DNA of 62,694 nt from Labilithrix sp. GTDB lineage: Bacteria > Myxococcota_A > Polyangia > Polyangiales > Polyangiaceae. The notes under the pieces are model-generated. The model was not told where the DNA came from. It saw nothing but the letters and a program-made list of their open reading frames with translations, and did not search any database. A program made the position numbers and the translations under genes. Of the stretch, positions 53,289 through 62,694 are shown piece by piece; position 1 is the stretch's first letter; each line of letters starts with the position of its first letter. The stretch lies in the NCBI GenBank assembly GCA_019637225.1, contig JAHBWC010000048.1:1-62694 (forward strand). The letters run 5' to 3'.

Positions 53289-55577
53289 ATGAGGACACGA
53301 ATGGGCGCGAGGGGTTGGTCGGTTTCGCGGGTCGGGCGCTTCACGATCGCGAGCATCCTCGGGATTTCCGTCGCGGGAGCGAGCGCGGCGCTCGCGCAGC
53401 CCCGCGGCCCGGCCGGCGTCGCCACCACGGTCCCCAGGACGACCGCCGTCCCCCCGACCGTCGCGCCGCCGCCGCCGGCACCGGGCGGCGCCGTGGCGAT
53501 GCCGAAGAACCCCGTCGCGCCGGGCACCGTCATGCGCGCGAACGCGCTCCAGACGAAGGCGCCGCTCATCGCCGCGGCGCGCCCGACCCCCGCGGTCGCC
53601 ATGGTCGTCGCGCGGCAGGCGAAGCACGCTGCGTTCGACGAGCGGAAGACGCTCCGTCCGATCCCGCGTCGCGGCGGACCGATCAAGCCGCCGCCGCTCC
53701 CCGCCACGCTCGGCGCGGGCGGTCCGGCGCTCAAGGTGGGGCCGCAGGTCGTCGTCGACACCGACGGGCGGAAGGTCCCCGCCGCCGTCTATCAGGCCGA
53801 CACGTACACGCTCGAGGACTACCTCAACACCCGCGGCGTGACGCAGCGCACGAAGGACGCCATCGGCCGCCAGACGCGAAACATCAAGCGGCAGATCCCG
53901 CGCGCGCAGCTCCCGGCCGCGGACGCGAACACCCTCCGACCGGCGAACGTCCCGACCCTCCGCGGCAAGCCCGCGGTGCTGCCGATCGCGCGCGCGCAGA
54001 CGCTGTCGCAGGCGAGCGCGGCGCTCTGGGAGTCGGGCGACTCGGTGACGCTCGACGAGTACCCGTCGAAGAACGAGCAGCGCCGCCCTCCGCCGATCCG
54101 CATGCCTCCTCCGCCGCCTCCGCAGGAGGAGATCGATCGTCCCGACGCGACCACGACTTGGTACTACAAGTCGGGCGGCGAGGTGGGGCTCGACCTCGAC
54201 GCCGACGCCACCTTCTCGGCAGGCAAGAGCCGCCGCAAGGCGCGCGCGACGATGGGGATCCGCGGCTACGCGGCCGGCATCGACTTTCCGCTCTTCGCGA
54301 TCGACGGCGAGATCCAGAACAACGCCGAGCACACGTACGACACGACCAAGAAGACGTTCGGCAAGGGCGCGGGCGGCCACACGAAGGGCGGCTCGCTCAC
54401 GATCATGGGGATCGGCGCGCCGGTCATCCCGAAGCTCGAGGGGTTCGAGAGCGGGCCGGCGTGGGCGAAGTCCGACAGCTGGTCGATCTCGGGCGCCGTC
54501 CCCGTCGGGCCGTTCCTCGCCGAGTTCAGCTTCACGCTGGCGTACGAGGTCGGCGGCTTCGCGAAGCTCGGCATCGAGCCCGACGGCCTGGGCGTCACCG
54601 CGGAGGTCGGGCCCAAGTTCGGGGCCTACGCCGAGCTCACCGCGGGCATCGGCATGGTCGGCTTCAGCGTCGGCGTCGGCGGCCACGTCGCGCTGCTCGG
54701 AAACCGGGACGCGAGCGGCGCGGCGTCGTTCACGCGGCGCGCCGTCTCGCGTTACGAGGAGAGCGGCGGCAAGCAGCGCATGACCGCGAGTATCGAGTCG
54801 AACGTCTGGGCGCTCTCCGGCTACCTCTTCGCGTTCGTCGACACGTGGTGGGATCGCTACGACACGGAGCTCTTCGACTGGGACGGCATCAAGCTCGGGT
54901 CGAGCGACGTCTCCTCCGGCGTGACCGACATCCTCTGGGGGACGTTCCAGGAGCCCGACTACGGGCCGCTCAAGGACTTTCGCGCCTTCGCTTGCCGCAC
55001 GAAGACCGCGAAGACCGCCCACAACTTCCCGCACGACTGGGTCGTGACGACGCGCACCAAGGCCGAGATGCTCGCCGGCGGCTGCGAGCTCGCGAACGTG
55101 AAGAACGAGCTCTACTTCGGCAAGCTCGCGTCGAAATGGAGCCCGGACACGGTGCCCATCGCCGAGTGCCGCGCGGAGACCGCGTGGCTCGAAGGCCCGC
55201 TGGGCGGGCAAGGCACGGTCCTCGTCAACTCGCCGCTCAAGGACGGCGCGCCGTTCATCACCAACGAGTACCTGAAGGCCGTCTGGAGGGACTGGAAGAC
55301 GGCGCCGAGCGAAGCCGAGCTCTTGAAGGAAGCGAAGGCGGAGTGCGAAGCCGTCCGCGTCGGCACGGGCCAGCGCCTCACGCTCGTTCGAATCGGCGGC
55401 TACGCCTGGAAGACGAAGGGCGATGTCCTCCTCGACTGGAAGACCAAGGCGATGACGTCGACCATCGAGGTCCACCGCTGCACCGGCAACGGCTACGACT
55501 GGTGGGTGCAGACCGACAAGTCCGTCTGCCCCGGCGGCTACCCGAACGGACCGTCGAACTTCTACATCGCGAAGTAG
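53289..55577 (+). CDS. Large secreted protein of unknown function
   Basis: The 762-residue product has a cleavable signal peptide (ASILGISVAGASAALAQ). Residues about 30-130 are Pro/Ala/Thr-rich. A helical stretch (YTLEDYLNTRGVTQRTKDAI) and a Pro-rich segment (RRPPPIRMPPPPPP) follow. From about residue 290 the sequence is beta-rich with alternating Gly and hydrophobic residues (GIRGYAAGIDFPLFAIDGEI, AEVGPKFGAYAELTAGIGMV, GFSVGVGGHVALLG), the pattern of a beta-barrel or beta-sandwich. The last 250 residues contain Cys, Trp and charged residues and look globular (AKTAHNFPHDWVVTTRTKAE, CTGNGYDWWVQTDKSVCPGG). No family is recognised. It may be an outer-surface or secreted structural protein, and has its own candidate promoter. 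Confidence 0.8.
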   Translation: MRTRMGARGWSVSRVGRFTIASILGISVAGASAALAQPRGPAGVATTVPRTTAVPPTVAPPPPAPGGAVAMPKNPVAPGTVMRANALQTKAPLIAAARPTPAVAMVVARQAKHAAFDERKTLRPIPRRGGPIKPPPLPATLGAGGPALKVGPQVVVDTDGRKVPAAVYQADTYTLEDYLNTRGVTQRTKDAIGRQTRNIKRQIPRAQLPAADANTLRPANVPTLRGKPAVLPIARAQTLSQASAALWESGDSVTLDEYPSKNEQRRPPPIRMPPPPPPQEEIDRPDATTTWYYKSGGEVGLDLDADATFSAGKSRRKARATMGIRGYAAGIDFPLFAIDGEIQNNAEHTYDTTKKTFGKGAGGHTKGGSLTIMGIGAPVIPKLEGFESGPAWAKSDSWSISGAVPVGPFLAEFSFTLAYEVGGFAKLGIEPDGLGVTAEVGPKFGAYAELTAGIGMVGFSVGVGGHVALLGNRDASGAASFTRRAVSRYEESGGKQRMTASIESNVWALSGYLFAFVDTWWDRYDTELFDWDGIKLGSSDVSSGVTDILWGTFQEPDYGPLKDFRAFACRTKTAKTAHNFPHDWVVTTRTKAEMLAGGCELANVKNELYFGKLASKWSPDTVPIAECRAETAWLEGPLGGQGTVLVNSPLKDGAPFITNEYLKAVWRDWKTAPSEAELLKEAKAECEAVRVGTGQRLTLVRIGGYAWKTKGDVLLDWKTKAMTSTIEVHRCTGNGYDWWVQTDKSVCPGGYPNGPSNFYIAK

Positions 55578-55588
55578 GCGGCTCGGCC

Positions 55589-55703
55589 GGAGGTCGCGGC
55601 CGCCGCGCCGATCGTGCACGAGGCGACGCGGCGTACGTCGGCGCGCGGAGGTCGCGGTCACCGCGCCGATCGTCGCGAGGCGACGCGGCGTACGTCGGCG
55701 CGC
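55589..55703. repeat. Two 57-58-bp tandem direct repeats between convergent genes
   Basis: Copy one is 55589-55646 and copy two 55647-55703. Both begin GGAGGTCGCGG and end GCGTACGTCGGCGCGC, and they differ at only a few positions plus one base of length. A third copy would start GGA at 55704 but diverges at once. The array fills the gap between the stops at 55577 and 55719. Confidence 0.85.
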
Positions 55704-55718
55704 GGACCGGCGGCGCGC

Positions 55719-56396
55719 TCAGGCCGCGAGGGCGCTCACGCCGCCTGCGGCGACGTCGCTCGCGTCGACGCCGAGCTTGGCGCGCACCTCGCGCACCGGG
55801 AGCTCCCAGAGCTCGTCCCACTTCACGCCGAAGAGCGGCTCGGCGGACCGGCCCATGCGCCAACCGCGGACGAGCGCGTCCATGAACGGCACCGTCAACG
55901 TGTCGTCGACGAGCCCGCTCCGCACGAAGCCGACGGCGACGAGCAGCGCGGGGAGCGGCCCCGGAATCTGAGCGAGGTAGAACGCCTGGAGGCCGAGCTC
56001 GCCGACGAGATCCGTGCCGAAGCCGGTCACGACGTGCCAGATGTCGTGGGTCTCGTAGAGGTGAGCGCGGAAGAACGCGATCGGGTCGTCGCTCGCGAGG
56101 TCCGGCAGCGCGGCGGGATCGAGGTTCGCGGCGAACATGTGCTCCGCGAAGGTCCGTCCGAGCGTGCCCTCCGGGAGCCGGCGAAGCGCGGCGAGGTCGA
56201 CCCGGATCCGATGCCGCTCCTCGAGCGAGCGCGCGACGACGGGATCCTCGGCGAGCCGCTCGACGATCGGCCCGAGGGCTTCCTTCGTCGCCAGGGCGTC
56301 GGACATCTCGAACACCTCGTCGAGGCGGTTCGGGTCGCGGACGAGACGGGCGAGGCTGTAGAAGGCCTTGAGCGCGCGGAGCGGATTGAGCTTCAT
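55719..56396 (-). CDS. COQ4-family protein (ubiquinone-biosynthesis type)
   Basis: The ATG at 56396 follows GAGG with a suitable spacer. The 225-residue protein matches COQ4: LKAFYSLARLVRDPNRLDEV near the start, FFRAHLYETHDIWHVVTGFG with the metal motif His117-Asp118-x2-His121 and downstream Glu133 (GELGLQAFY). These residues bind zinc or a similar metal in COQ4, recently described as an oxidative decarboxylase in coenzyme Q synthesis. Bacterial versions occur in aerobic groups. No other ubiquinone gene is nearby, and many Myxococcota use menaquinone, so a related role in quinone or lipid metabolism is also possible. Its upstream region has an operator-like site. Confidence 0.88.
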   Translation of the reverse strand: MKLNPLRALKAFYSLARLVRDPNRLDEVFEMSDALATKEALGPIVERLAEDPVVARSLEERHRIRVDLAALRRLPEGTLGRTFAEHMFAANLDPAALPDLASDDPIAFFRAHLYETHDIWHVVTGFGTDLVGELGLQAFYLAQIPGPLPALLVAVGFVRSGLVDDTLTVPFMDALVRGWRMGRSAEPLFGVKWDELWELPVREVRAKLGVDASDVAAGGVSALAA

Positions 56397-56444
56397 GGCA
56401 GGTTCCTCGGTGAGCGTCGGGGCAGCGCTCTCTTGGATGCCACT

Positions 56445-56477
56445 ATGCGAGTCATCGCTCGCATTTTCTACTCGCAT
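56445..56477 (-). promoter_or_regulatory. Operator-like site upstream of the COQ4-family gene
   Basis: ATGCGAG (56445-56451), six bases, then CTCGCAT (56458-56464) form a perfect inverted repeat. A second CTCGCAT is at 56471-56477, 13 bp from the previous one. Three half-sites in this arrangement, 49-81 bp before the start codon, look like the binding site of a dimeric repressor such as a TetR- or MarR-type protein. Confidence 0.6.
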
Positions 56478-56644
56478 CCGGACGGGCGACCGGCGCGCGC
56501 GAAACACCGCGTTTTTCGGCGCGAAGAGCCACGCGTCGCCCCGAACGCGACGACCGCTCACATTCGTCCGCGCCGAGCGGAGTCCGCGCTGCGCGCGGCG
56601 GCCCGACGAACGTCGCCGCGCGCGTCACCGCCTCGAACGACGAT

Positions 56645-56698
56645 CCCCGAAATGACGAGAGCACCGCCCGCCGCGTCGGCGAGAGGTGCTCCTCGGGG
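56645..56698 (-). terminator. Inverted repeat after the caa3 oxidase operon, possible terminator
   Basis: GAGCACC (56659-56665) pairs with GGTGCTC (56685-56691), and the outer CCCCGA (56645-56650) with TCGGGG (56693-56698). The stem begins 25 bp after the last oxidase stop at 56723. No T-run follows. The rest of the 326-bp gap 56397-56722 contains only the operator-like site described above. Confidence 0.4.
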
Positions 56699-56722
56699 TT
56701 GTCGCGCTCGCGCGCGAGTCGA

Positions 56723-57187
56723 TCAGTGGTGCGCGGGCGCGGCGCCGCTGCCGGTCGGAGCCGCGCCGTGCTCGCCGCCCGAAGACGCCGCGTGCGGGAC
56801 GAAGCCGCCGGGCGCGTCCTCGCCGGTCTTCGGCAGGACCCTCACGTTCTGGTCGCCGTCGAGCTCACCGCGACGCTCGGTGTCGTTCATCGTGTAGGCG
56901 AAGAAGACGCCGATGAAGAAGATGCACGAGATGAAGATGAGCGCGTTGAACTTGTTGTCGTAGCGCAGGTGCATGAAGAACGACACGACGAGGGACGCCT
57001 TCGTCGTGGCGATCAGGATGACGACGATCAGGTTCAGGCGGCCGAGGTCGACGTACGACTGGCCGACCGTGAGCACCGTCAGCGCGATGAGCGCCATGAA
57101 CACCGCGACGTAGAACGCCGACGACGAGATGTGCGCGTGAACGGCGCCGTCGTCCTTGTGCGGATGCAGAGAGGTCTGGGATGCCAT
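56723..57187 (-). CDS. Cytochrome c oxidase subunit IV (caa3 type)
   Basis: The 154-residue protein has three membrane helices typical of the prokaryotic subunit IV: HISSSAFYVAVFMALIALTV, LNLIVVILIATTKASLVVSF, and FNALIFISCIFFIGVFFAYT, with the intervening FFMHLRYDNKF. The C-terminal 50 residues are Gly/Ala/Pro/His-rich. In the caa3 oxidase this subunit supports assembly around copper B. It is the last of the oxidase genes in the operon (order II, I, III, IV), 9 bp after subunit III. The gene symbol used elsewhere is coxD or ctaF; neither is assigned here. Confidence 0.9.
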   Translation of the reverse strand: MASQTSLHPHKDDGAVHAHISSSAFYVAVFMALIALTVLTVGQSYVDLGRLNLIVVILIATTKASLVVSFFMHLRYDNKFNALIFISCIFFIGVFFAYTMNDTERRGELDGDQNVRVLPKTGEDAPGGFVPHAASSGGEHGAAPTGSGAAPAHH

Positions 57188-57196
57188 CGCGAAGCC

Positions 57197-57903
57197 TCAG
57201 ATCAGGTAGAGGAGCGGGAAGAGGTAGATCCAGACGAGGTCGACGAGGTGCCAGTAGAGCGCCACGATGTCGACGGGGGTGAAGAACTCCTTCGAGAACT
57301 CACCGCGGTTGTTGCGGATCCAGATCCAGATCAGGACGCCGATGCCGATGACGACGTGGACGCCGTGAACGCCCGTCATCATGAAGTAGATGGAGAAGAA
57401 CGATCCCGTGTTCGCCGGGAGCGCCGGCGCGCCGGCGACGAGGTGCTCGGCGTGCGGGTGGAAGAAGCGACCCGGCAGGAGCCCGGCGTGGAACTTGTGC
57501 GTGTACTCGAAGTACTTGATGACGAGGAACACGCACGCGCAGAAGATCGTGATGAGGATGTAGTTCCCCGTCGCCTTCTGCTTGCCGAGCTGCGACGAGC
57601 GCACGGCCATGGCCGCCGTGAACGACGAGAACAGGAGCACGATCGTGTTCGTGCCGCCCATGATCTTGTCGAGCTGGTGGCTCGCCGCGACGAACATCTC
57701 GGGGTACCAGCTTCGGTACACGCCGTAGGCGACGAAGAGGCCGCTGAAGAACAGGAGCTCCTGCGCCAGGAACACCCACATCCCGAGCTTCGCGGCGTCG
57801 AACTGCTGCGCCGGCGTGTCGAAGTGGTGGGCGAGCCACTTCGGGCCGTGATGACCGTGGTCGTCGTGCGCGTGCTCTTCCGCGTTCGCGGTGGCTTCGC
57901 TGC

Positions 57904-57907
<4 letters not shown>
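57197..57907 (-). CDS. coxC: Cytochrome c oxidase subunit III (caa3 type)
   Basis: The 236-residue protein starts with a His-rich segment (EEHAHDDHGHHGPKWLAHHF) and has the subunit III helices: LGMWVFLAQELLFFSGLFVA, TNTIVLLFSSFTAAMAVRSS, NYILITIFCACVFLVIKYFE, FFSIYFMMTGVHGVHVVIGI and DIVALYWHLVDLVWIYLFPL. The conserved Glu in QELLFFSG and the His in GVHGVHV and WHLVD are in the expected places. It supports the catalytic subunit and proton uptake. Its ATG overlaps the stop of subunit I (ATGA), showing translational coupling. Confidence 0.95.
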
Positions 57908-59652
<1,745 letters not shown>

Positions 59653-59671
59653 GGGTTGTCTCGCGTTGGCG

Positions 59672-60646
59672 CTACTTGAGGCTCTTGATGTAGGCGATCA
59701 CGGCGTCGAGCTGCTTGTCCTTCATGACGAAGGGCGGCATCTGGACGGTCGCGTAGCCAGCGACGATCTTCGCGTTCGGCCGGAGGATCGACTCGCGGAG
59801 GTAGTTCTCGTCGACGTGGACGGGGCCCGCCGTCGTGTTCTCGTCACGGCCGAAGAGGCCGGCGAGCTTCGGTCCGGGCGACTTGCTCCCGCCGATCTCG
59901 CCGGTGCCGCCCGCGCCGTGGCACGTCGTGCAGCCGTTCTTGACGAAGAGGCGCTCGCCCCACTTCGCCGGCTCGCACTCCTCGGCGCCGCCCTGGCAGT
60001 CGCCGAGCTTCTTCTCCCACTCCTTGTACTCTGCAGGCGGGAGGATCTTCACCGTCGCGAGCATGCCGGAGTGGCTGGTGCCGCAGTACTCGGCGCAGAA
60101 GACGTTCGCCACGCCCGCCTTGGTGGGCGTGAACTGGATGAACGAGTACTGGCCGGGGACCGCGTCCCGCTTCATGCGGAACTCGGGGATGTAGAAGGAG
60201 TGAAGGACGTCCTCCGACGAGATGATCATCTTGTACGGGCGCCCGAGCTCGAGGGTGAGCTCACCCGGCTCGCGGTCGCCGGTCGGGTACTCGAACTCCC
60301 AGCTCCACTTCTTGCCGCGCACGCGGATCTCGGTCGCGCCCTCGGCGGCCGTCGCGTTGCGGATGTAGCCGGTGAAGCCGGCGTGGAAGAGGAAGAAGAT
60401 GAAGATGGTCGGCGTGATCGTCCAGAACAGCTCCAGCTTCATGAAGTGCCCGGTCGGCTCCGGCTTCACGCCCGGCTTCCGCTTGTACTTCACGATGAAG
60501 TAGAGCAGGGCCGCGGTGATCGCCACGGTGAAGACGACCGAGAACCAGAAGATGAAGTCGTACGCCTTGTCGATCGGCGGAGCCGTGTCGGCCATCGACG
60601 GCGGGAGCTGGAAGTTATCGGACTCGACCGGTTGAAACGAAAGCAC
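59672..60646 (-). CDS. coxB: Cytochrome c oxidase subunit II with fused cytochrome c domain (caa3 type)
   Basis: The GTG at 60646 has an excellent AGGAGG six bases upstream; the ATG at 60595 is internal. The 324-residue protein has two membrane helices (FIFWFSVVFTVAITAALLYF; LFWTITPTIFIFFLFHAG) and the cupredoxin domain with CuA ligands His149, Cys184, Glu186, Cys188, His192 and Met195 (NVFCAEYCGTSHSGM). A linker leads to a C-terminal cytochrome c with Cys239-x2-Cys242-His243 (NGCTTCHGAGG) and a likely axial Met in VQMPPF. The fusion makes the enzyme a caa3 oxidase, able to take electrons directly from alternative complex III. It is the first oxidase subunit gene of the operon. Confidence 0.96.
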   Translation of the reverse strand: MLSFQPVESDNFQLPPSMADTAPPIDKAYDFIFWFSVVFTVAITAALLYFIVKYKRKPGVKPEPTGHFMKLELFWTITPTIFIFFLFHAGFTGYIRNATAAEGATEIRVRGKKWSWEFEYPTGDREPGELTLELGRPYKMIISSEDVLHSFYIPEFRMKRDAVPGQYSFIQFTPTKAGVANVFCAEYCGTSHSGMLATVKILPPAEYKEWEKKLGDCQGGAEECEPAKWGERLFVKNGCTTCHGAGGTGEIGGSKSPGPKLAGLFGRDENTTAGPVHVDENYLRESILRPNAKIVAGYATVQMPPFVMKDKQLDAVIAYIKSLK

Positions 60647-60648
60647 CT

Positions 60649-61611
60649 TCAGCCTCCTCGTACGCTGACTGCGGTGGGGTCGAGCCGTTCTCGACCGGAG
60701 TTTGCGGGGTTTCCCCGGGATGCCTTGCCATTGGGGCCCGCGGCGTCGTCGCCGTCCGAGCCGGAAGTGTTCTTCTTCTTCATGAGCTCGCGCGACCAGA
60801 AAAGGCCGAGGAACCCGAAGAGGACGAGGGCGACCGCGCCGCCGCCAACCTGCATCACGCGCTGCGCGACGAGGACGTATTTCCCGCCCTGCGGATCGTA
60901 GTGGTAGCAGTAGAGGATCAGCTGCTCGACCGTCGTGATGTGGCGACCCTCGGACGCCTCGAGGAGGCCGAGCCGGAGGTCGGCCGACGGGAACTCGAGC
61001 CCGTAGAGGTAGCGCGCCATGCGGCCGTTCGGCTTCACGACGAAGACGACCGACGGGTGGCCCCACTGCTTCTGGCGCTCGTCGTACTGGTACTCGAAGC
61101 CCGCCGCCTTGGTGACGGCCTCGATCGCCGCGGCGTCGCCGGAGAGGAAGTGCCAGCCGCCGCGCTCCCTCGTGTGGTCGCGCCCGTACTCGGCGAGGAT
61201 GCCCGTGCGCTTGGCGACGGTCTTCTCGAGCGACTCGTTCGGGTCGATGCTGATCGTGACGACGTCGTATTCCTTGCCGATGGTCCAGGGCACTCCCTTG
61301 AGGCCGGCGGCGAGGTTGTTCGTGATCATCCCGCAGACGACGGGGCACGTGTGGTACGCGAACTGGAGCACCACCGGCCGCTTGCCGTCGAAGTACTTGC
61401 GGAGCGTGACGGGCGCGCCGGTGTGGTCGCGGAAGGCCGCGTCGAGCGGCAGCGGCCCGTCGAGGTGCTCGTTGACGCCGACGTGCTCGAGCTCGCGCGG
61501 CGTCGACGCGATCTGCGCGCTCGCCGCGCCGGGGACGAGCAACGCGAGGACGCACGCCACCGTCGCGATCAGCGTCGCGGCGAACGTCGTGCTCTCGTGG
61601 CTCGTCTTCAT
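60649..61611 (-). CDS. SCO-family copper chaperone
   Basis: The 320-residue protein has an N-terminal membrane anchor or signal (ATLIATVACVLALLVPGAAS) and a thioredoxin fold. The copper-binding motif Cys89-Pro-x2-Cys93 (AYHTCPVVCGM) and the partner His (KQWGHPSVVF) are present. Family members deliver copper to CuA of subunit II. A C-terminal extension has a second membrane helix (GGGAVALVLFGFLGLFWSRE) and a Gly/Asp-rich tail, not present in all members, which may lock the protein close to the oxidase. Its stop lies within the ribosome site of the subunit II gene, so the two are coupled. Confidence 0.93.
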   Translation of the reverse strand: MKTSHESTTFAATLIATVACVLALLVPGAASAQIASTPRELEHVGVNEHLDGPLPLDAAFRDHTGAPVTLRKYFDGKRPVVLQFAYHTCPVVCGMITNNLAAGLKGVPWTIGKEYDVVTISIDPNESLEKTVAKRTGILAEYGRDHTRERGGWHFLSGDAAAIEAVTKAAGFEYQYDERQKQWGHPSVVFVVKPNGRMARYLYGLEFPSADLRLGLLEASEGRHITTVEQLILYCYHYDPQGGKYVLVAQRVMQVGGGAVALVLFGFLGLFWSRELMKKKNTSGSDGDDAAGPNGKASRGNPANSGRERLDPTAVSVRGG

Positions 61612-61631
61612 GGCGGGGTCGGTCGAGGATT

Positions 61632-62156
61632 CTAGGGGTGAGCGCCGGCGTCCGCCGCCGGAGCGGGGTGATGCGGGCCGTGGTCGCCGCCGTGCTGAGG
61701 AACGTGCGGCTCCGCGCCCGCGTCGCCGGCGACCAGCGGCGCGCCGCCGTCCGCGTCGACCGCGGCTTCGTGCGCCGCGCCCGCGTCCGCCTCGACGTGA
61801 GACGGCGCGCCTACGTGCGTGTTGGGCGACGGGGCGGGCTTCGGGAGCTTGCTCCAGCCGGTCATCGGTCCGAGGTCGTCGGACTGCTGCGGCGTGATGA
61901 GCGCGGGGCGGTCACCCTTCCCGATCTCGGCCAGCGCCTTGTCGAGGGGCATCGCCCCGCTCGTGAGCGCGAGCGCCTCCGCCTTGTGTTGCGCGTCGCG
62001 TTCGCTCGTCGGCGCGAGCTTCTCGAGCTGCGCCTGGTCGGTCATCATCGCGTAGTAGCTCTTCAGCACGAAATCGATGCCGATGAGCGTGATCACGGTG
62101 ATGACCGCGATCGTCACGATGAGCTTCAGTCTCGGCGGTGTGTTGTCGATCGCCAT
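61632..62156 (-). CDS. Small membrane protein of the respiratory operon
   Basis: The 174-residue protein has one N-terminal membrane helix (LIVTIAVITVITLIGIDFVL). A short helical segment follows (MTDQAQLEKLAPTSERDAQH, LPLDKALAEIGKGDRP-like), then a Pro/Ala/Gly/His-rich tail (PHVPQHGGDHGPHHPAPA). The His-rich tail could bind copper. It lies between ActF and SCO genes, 27 and 20 bp from them, as small proteins do in other ACIII-caa3 operons, and may help join the two complexes. No name is assigned. Confidence 0.78.
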   Translation of the reverse strand: MAIDNTPPRLKLIVTIAVITVITLIGIDFVLKSYYAMMTDQAQLEKLAPTSERDAQHKAEALALTSGAMPLDKALAEIGKGDRPALITPQQSDDLGPMTGWSKLPKPAPSPNTHVGAPSHVEADAGAAHEAAVDADGGAPLVAGDAGAEPHVPQHGGDHGPHHPAPAADAGAHP

Positions 62157-62183
62157 GGCTGGTCTCTTGTGCGGTCCGTCGGA

Positions 62184-62694
62184 TCAGGCGTTGAGGAACT
62201 GCAGCGAGCGCTGGAGGCGCGGATCGCCGACCGGGACGAGCGAGTACTGGTTCATCCGGTGGAAGACGAAGGCGCCGTAGAAGCCGGCGACCGCGAGGAG
62301 GCAGGCGGCGTCGAGCCAGTGGAACGAGAAGCCGGCCTGACCGAGGTGGAAGTTCGGCATGACGAACCAGTAGATGTCGACGACGTGCATCACGAGCAGG
62401 ATCGCCGCGCCGATCTGGAGACGACCGACGTTGCGCTTGAAGTTGCGCGAGATGATCCAGAAGAACGGCACCACGAAGTGGAAGAGGACGAGGGCCGTCG
62501 AGACGTTCGCCCAGGGCTCGAAGTCCCAGCGGTTGTGGAAGAACGTCGTCTCCTCCGGCAGGGCCGCGTACCAGATCAGCATGAACTGCGAGAACTGGAC
62601 GTAGGCCCAGAAGACGAGGAAGCCGAACATCAGCTTCCCGAGGTCGTGGTAGTGCTCGATCGTGACGGCCCCCTCGAGCGGCCCCGACGCGCGG
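62184..62694 (-). CDS. actF: ActF, quinol:cytochrome c oxidoreductase (alternative complex III) membrane subunit, partial
   Basis: The frame is open to the right edge, so only the last 169 residues are visible. They contain the signature VTIEHYHDLGKLMFGFLVFW and AYVQFSQFMLIWYAALPEET, followed by TM helices (STALVLFHFVVPFFWIISRN, ILLVMHVVDIYWFVMPNFHL, LDAACLLAVAGFYGAFVF). This matches ActF, an NrfD-like membrane subunit of alternative complex III, which oxidises quinol and passes electrons to cytochrome c or directly to the caa3 oxidase. The upstream genes actA-E are expected outside the window. Downstream lie the small membrane protein, SCO and caa3 genes, forming one large minus-strand operon. 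Confidence 0.93.
   Translation of the reverse strand, partial: RASGPLEGAVTIEHYHDLGKLMFGFLVFWAYVQFSQFMLIWYAALPEETTFFHNRWDFEPWANVSTALVLFHFVVPFFWIISRNFKRNVGRLQIGAAILLVMHVVDIYWFVMPNFHLGQAGFSFHWLDAACLLAVAGFYGAFVFHRMNQYSLVPVGDPRLQRSLQFLNA

Noticed and set aside
52677..55661. A 994-codon open frame on the minus strand
   Set aside because: It is antisense to the HEAT-repeat and 762-residue genes, which have signal peptides and structured sequence. The shadow is Arg/Ala-rich.
55589..55703. CRISPR-like repeat
   Set aside because: Only two adjacent copies with no spacers and no cas genes; it is a plain tandem duplication.

Overview
This window is GC-rich, densely coded chromosomal DNA that looks like a member of the Myxococcota, most likely class Polyangia. 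The evidence is: two proteins with MYXO-CTERM-like C-terminal sorting tails; about a dozen lipoproteins whose mature N-termini carry Asp-Ala-Gly-rich linkers; two FHA-domain sigma-54 activators; the polyangial PEGA-like membrane protein and binding-protein pair at the left edge; and an alternative complex III / caa3 oxidase operon at the right edge. I see no rRNA, tRNA, CRISPR array, prophage or transposase. Gene order reads as a stable chromosomal segment with a few small repeat elements.

Layout. 1-3.4 kb: end of a membrane protein, a periplasmic-binding-protein-like lipoprotein and another lipoprotein. 3.5-8.6 kb: trypsin-like protease, FHA-sigma54 activator, LuxR-type regulator, and a membrane protein. 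8.7-17.7 kb: PP2C phosphatase, LamG lipoprotein, a SanA/YdcF-like protein, several unknown secreted or lipid-anchored proteins, a MYXO-CTERM protein and a lipoprotein related to pyroglutamyl peptidase. 17.7-20.8 kb (minus): a DUF6183-like protein, a chlorite-dismutase/HemQ-family protein, an FmdE-domain lipoprotein with a His-Gly repeat, and a b561-like four-helix protein. 20.8-25.5 kb: acyl-CoA dehydrogenase, APH-type phosphotransferase, aminotransferase. 26.2-27.9 kb: an overlapping pair of an ATP-grasp enzyme and a ferritin-like DUF455 protein. 28-32 kb: metallophosphoesterase, Tat lipoprotein hydrolase, second YdcF-like protein. 32.3-34.9 kb: ECF sigma factor, zinc-finger anti-sigma and a bactofilin-like membrane protein joined by two ATGA overlaps. 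35-39.6 kb: polyphosphate:AMP phosphotransferase and neighbours.

39.7-49.5 kb: an RRM RNA-binding protein with a structured leader and a Gly-rich tail broken over three frames, a GHL10-like hydrolase, an ABC-F ATPase, a DUF4105 protein, and a polysaccharide mini-cluster (GT4 glycosyltransferase, UDP-GlcNAc 2-epimerase, WecG/TagA transferase). 49.6-55.7 kb: a perfect 33-bp inverted repeat, the second FHA-sigma54 activator, a secreted beta-plus-HEAT protein and a 762-residue unknown secreted protein. 55.7-56.4 kb: a COQ4-family protein with an operator-like site. 56.7 kb to the right edge (minus): ActF, a small membrane protein, SCO, and caa3 oxidase subunits II, I, III and IV, which together form a quinol-to-oxygen respiratory chain bypassing a bc1 complex.

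The strongest candidates for undescribed biology are the DUF455/ATP-grasp pair, the sigma/anti-sigma/bactofilin operon, the HemQ-like/FmdE/b561 cluster, the 206-bp inverted-repeat element, and the RRM gene with its 12-bp-stem leader hairpin. All functional statements come from reading motifs by eye; no database search was run.
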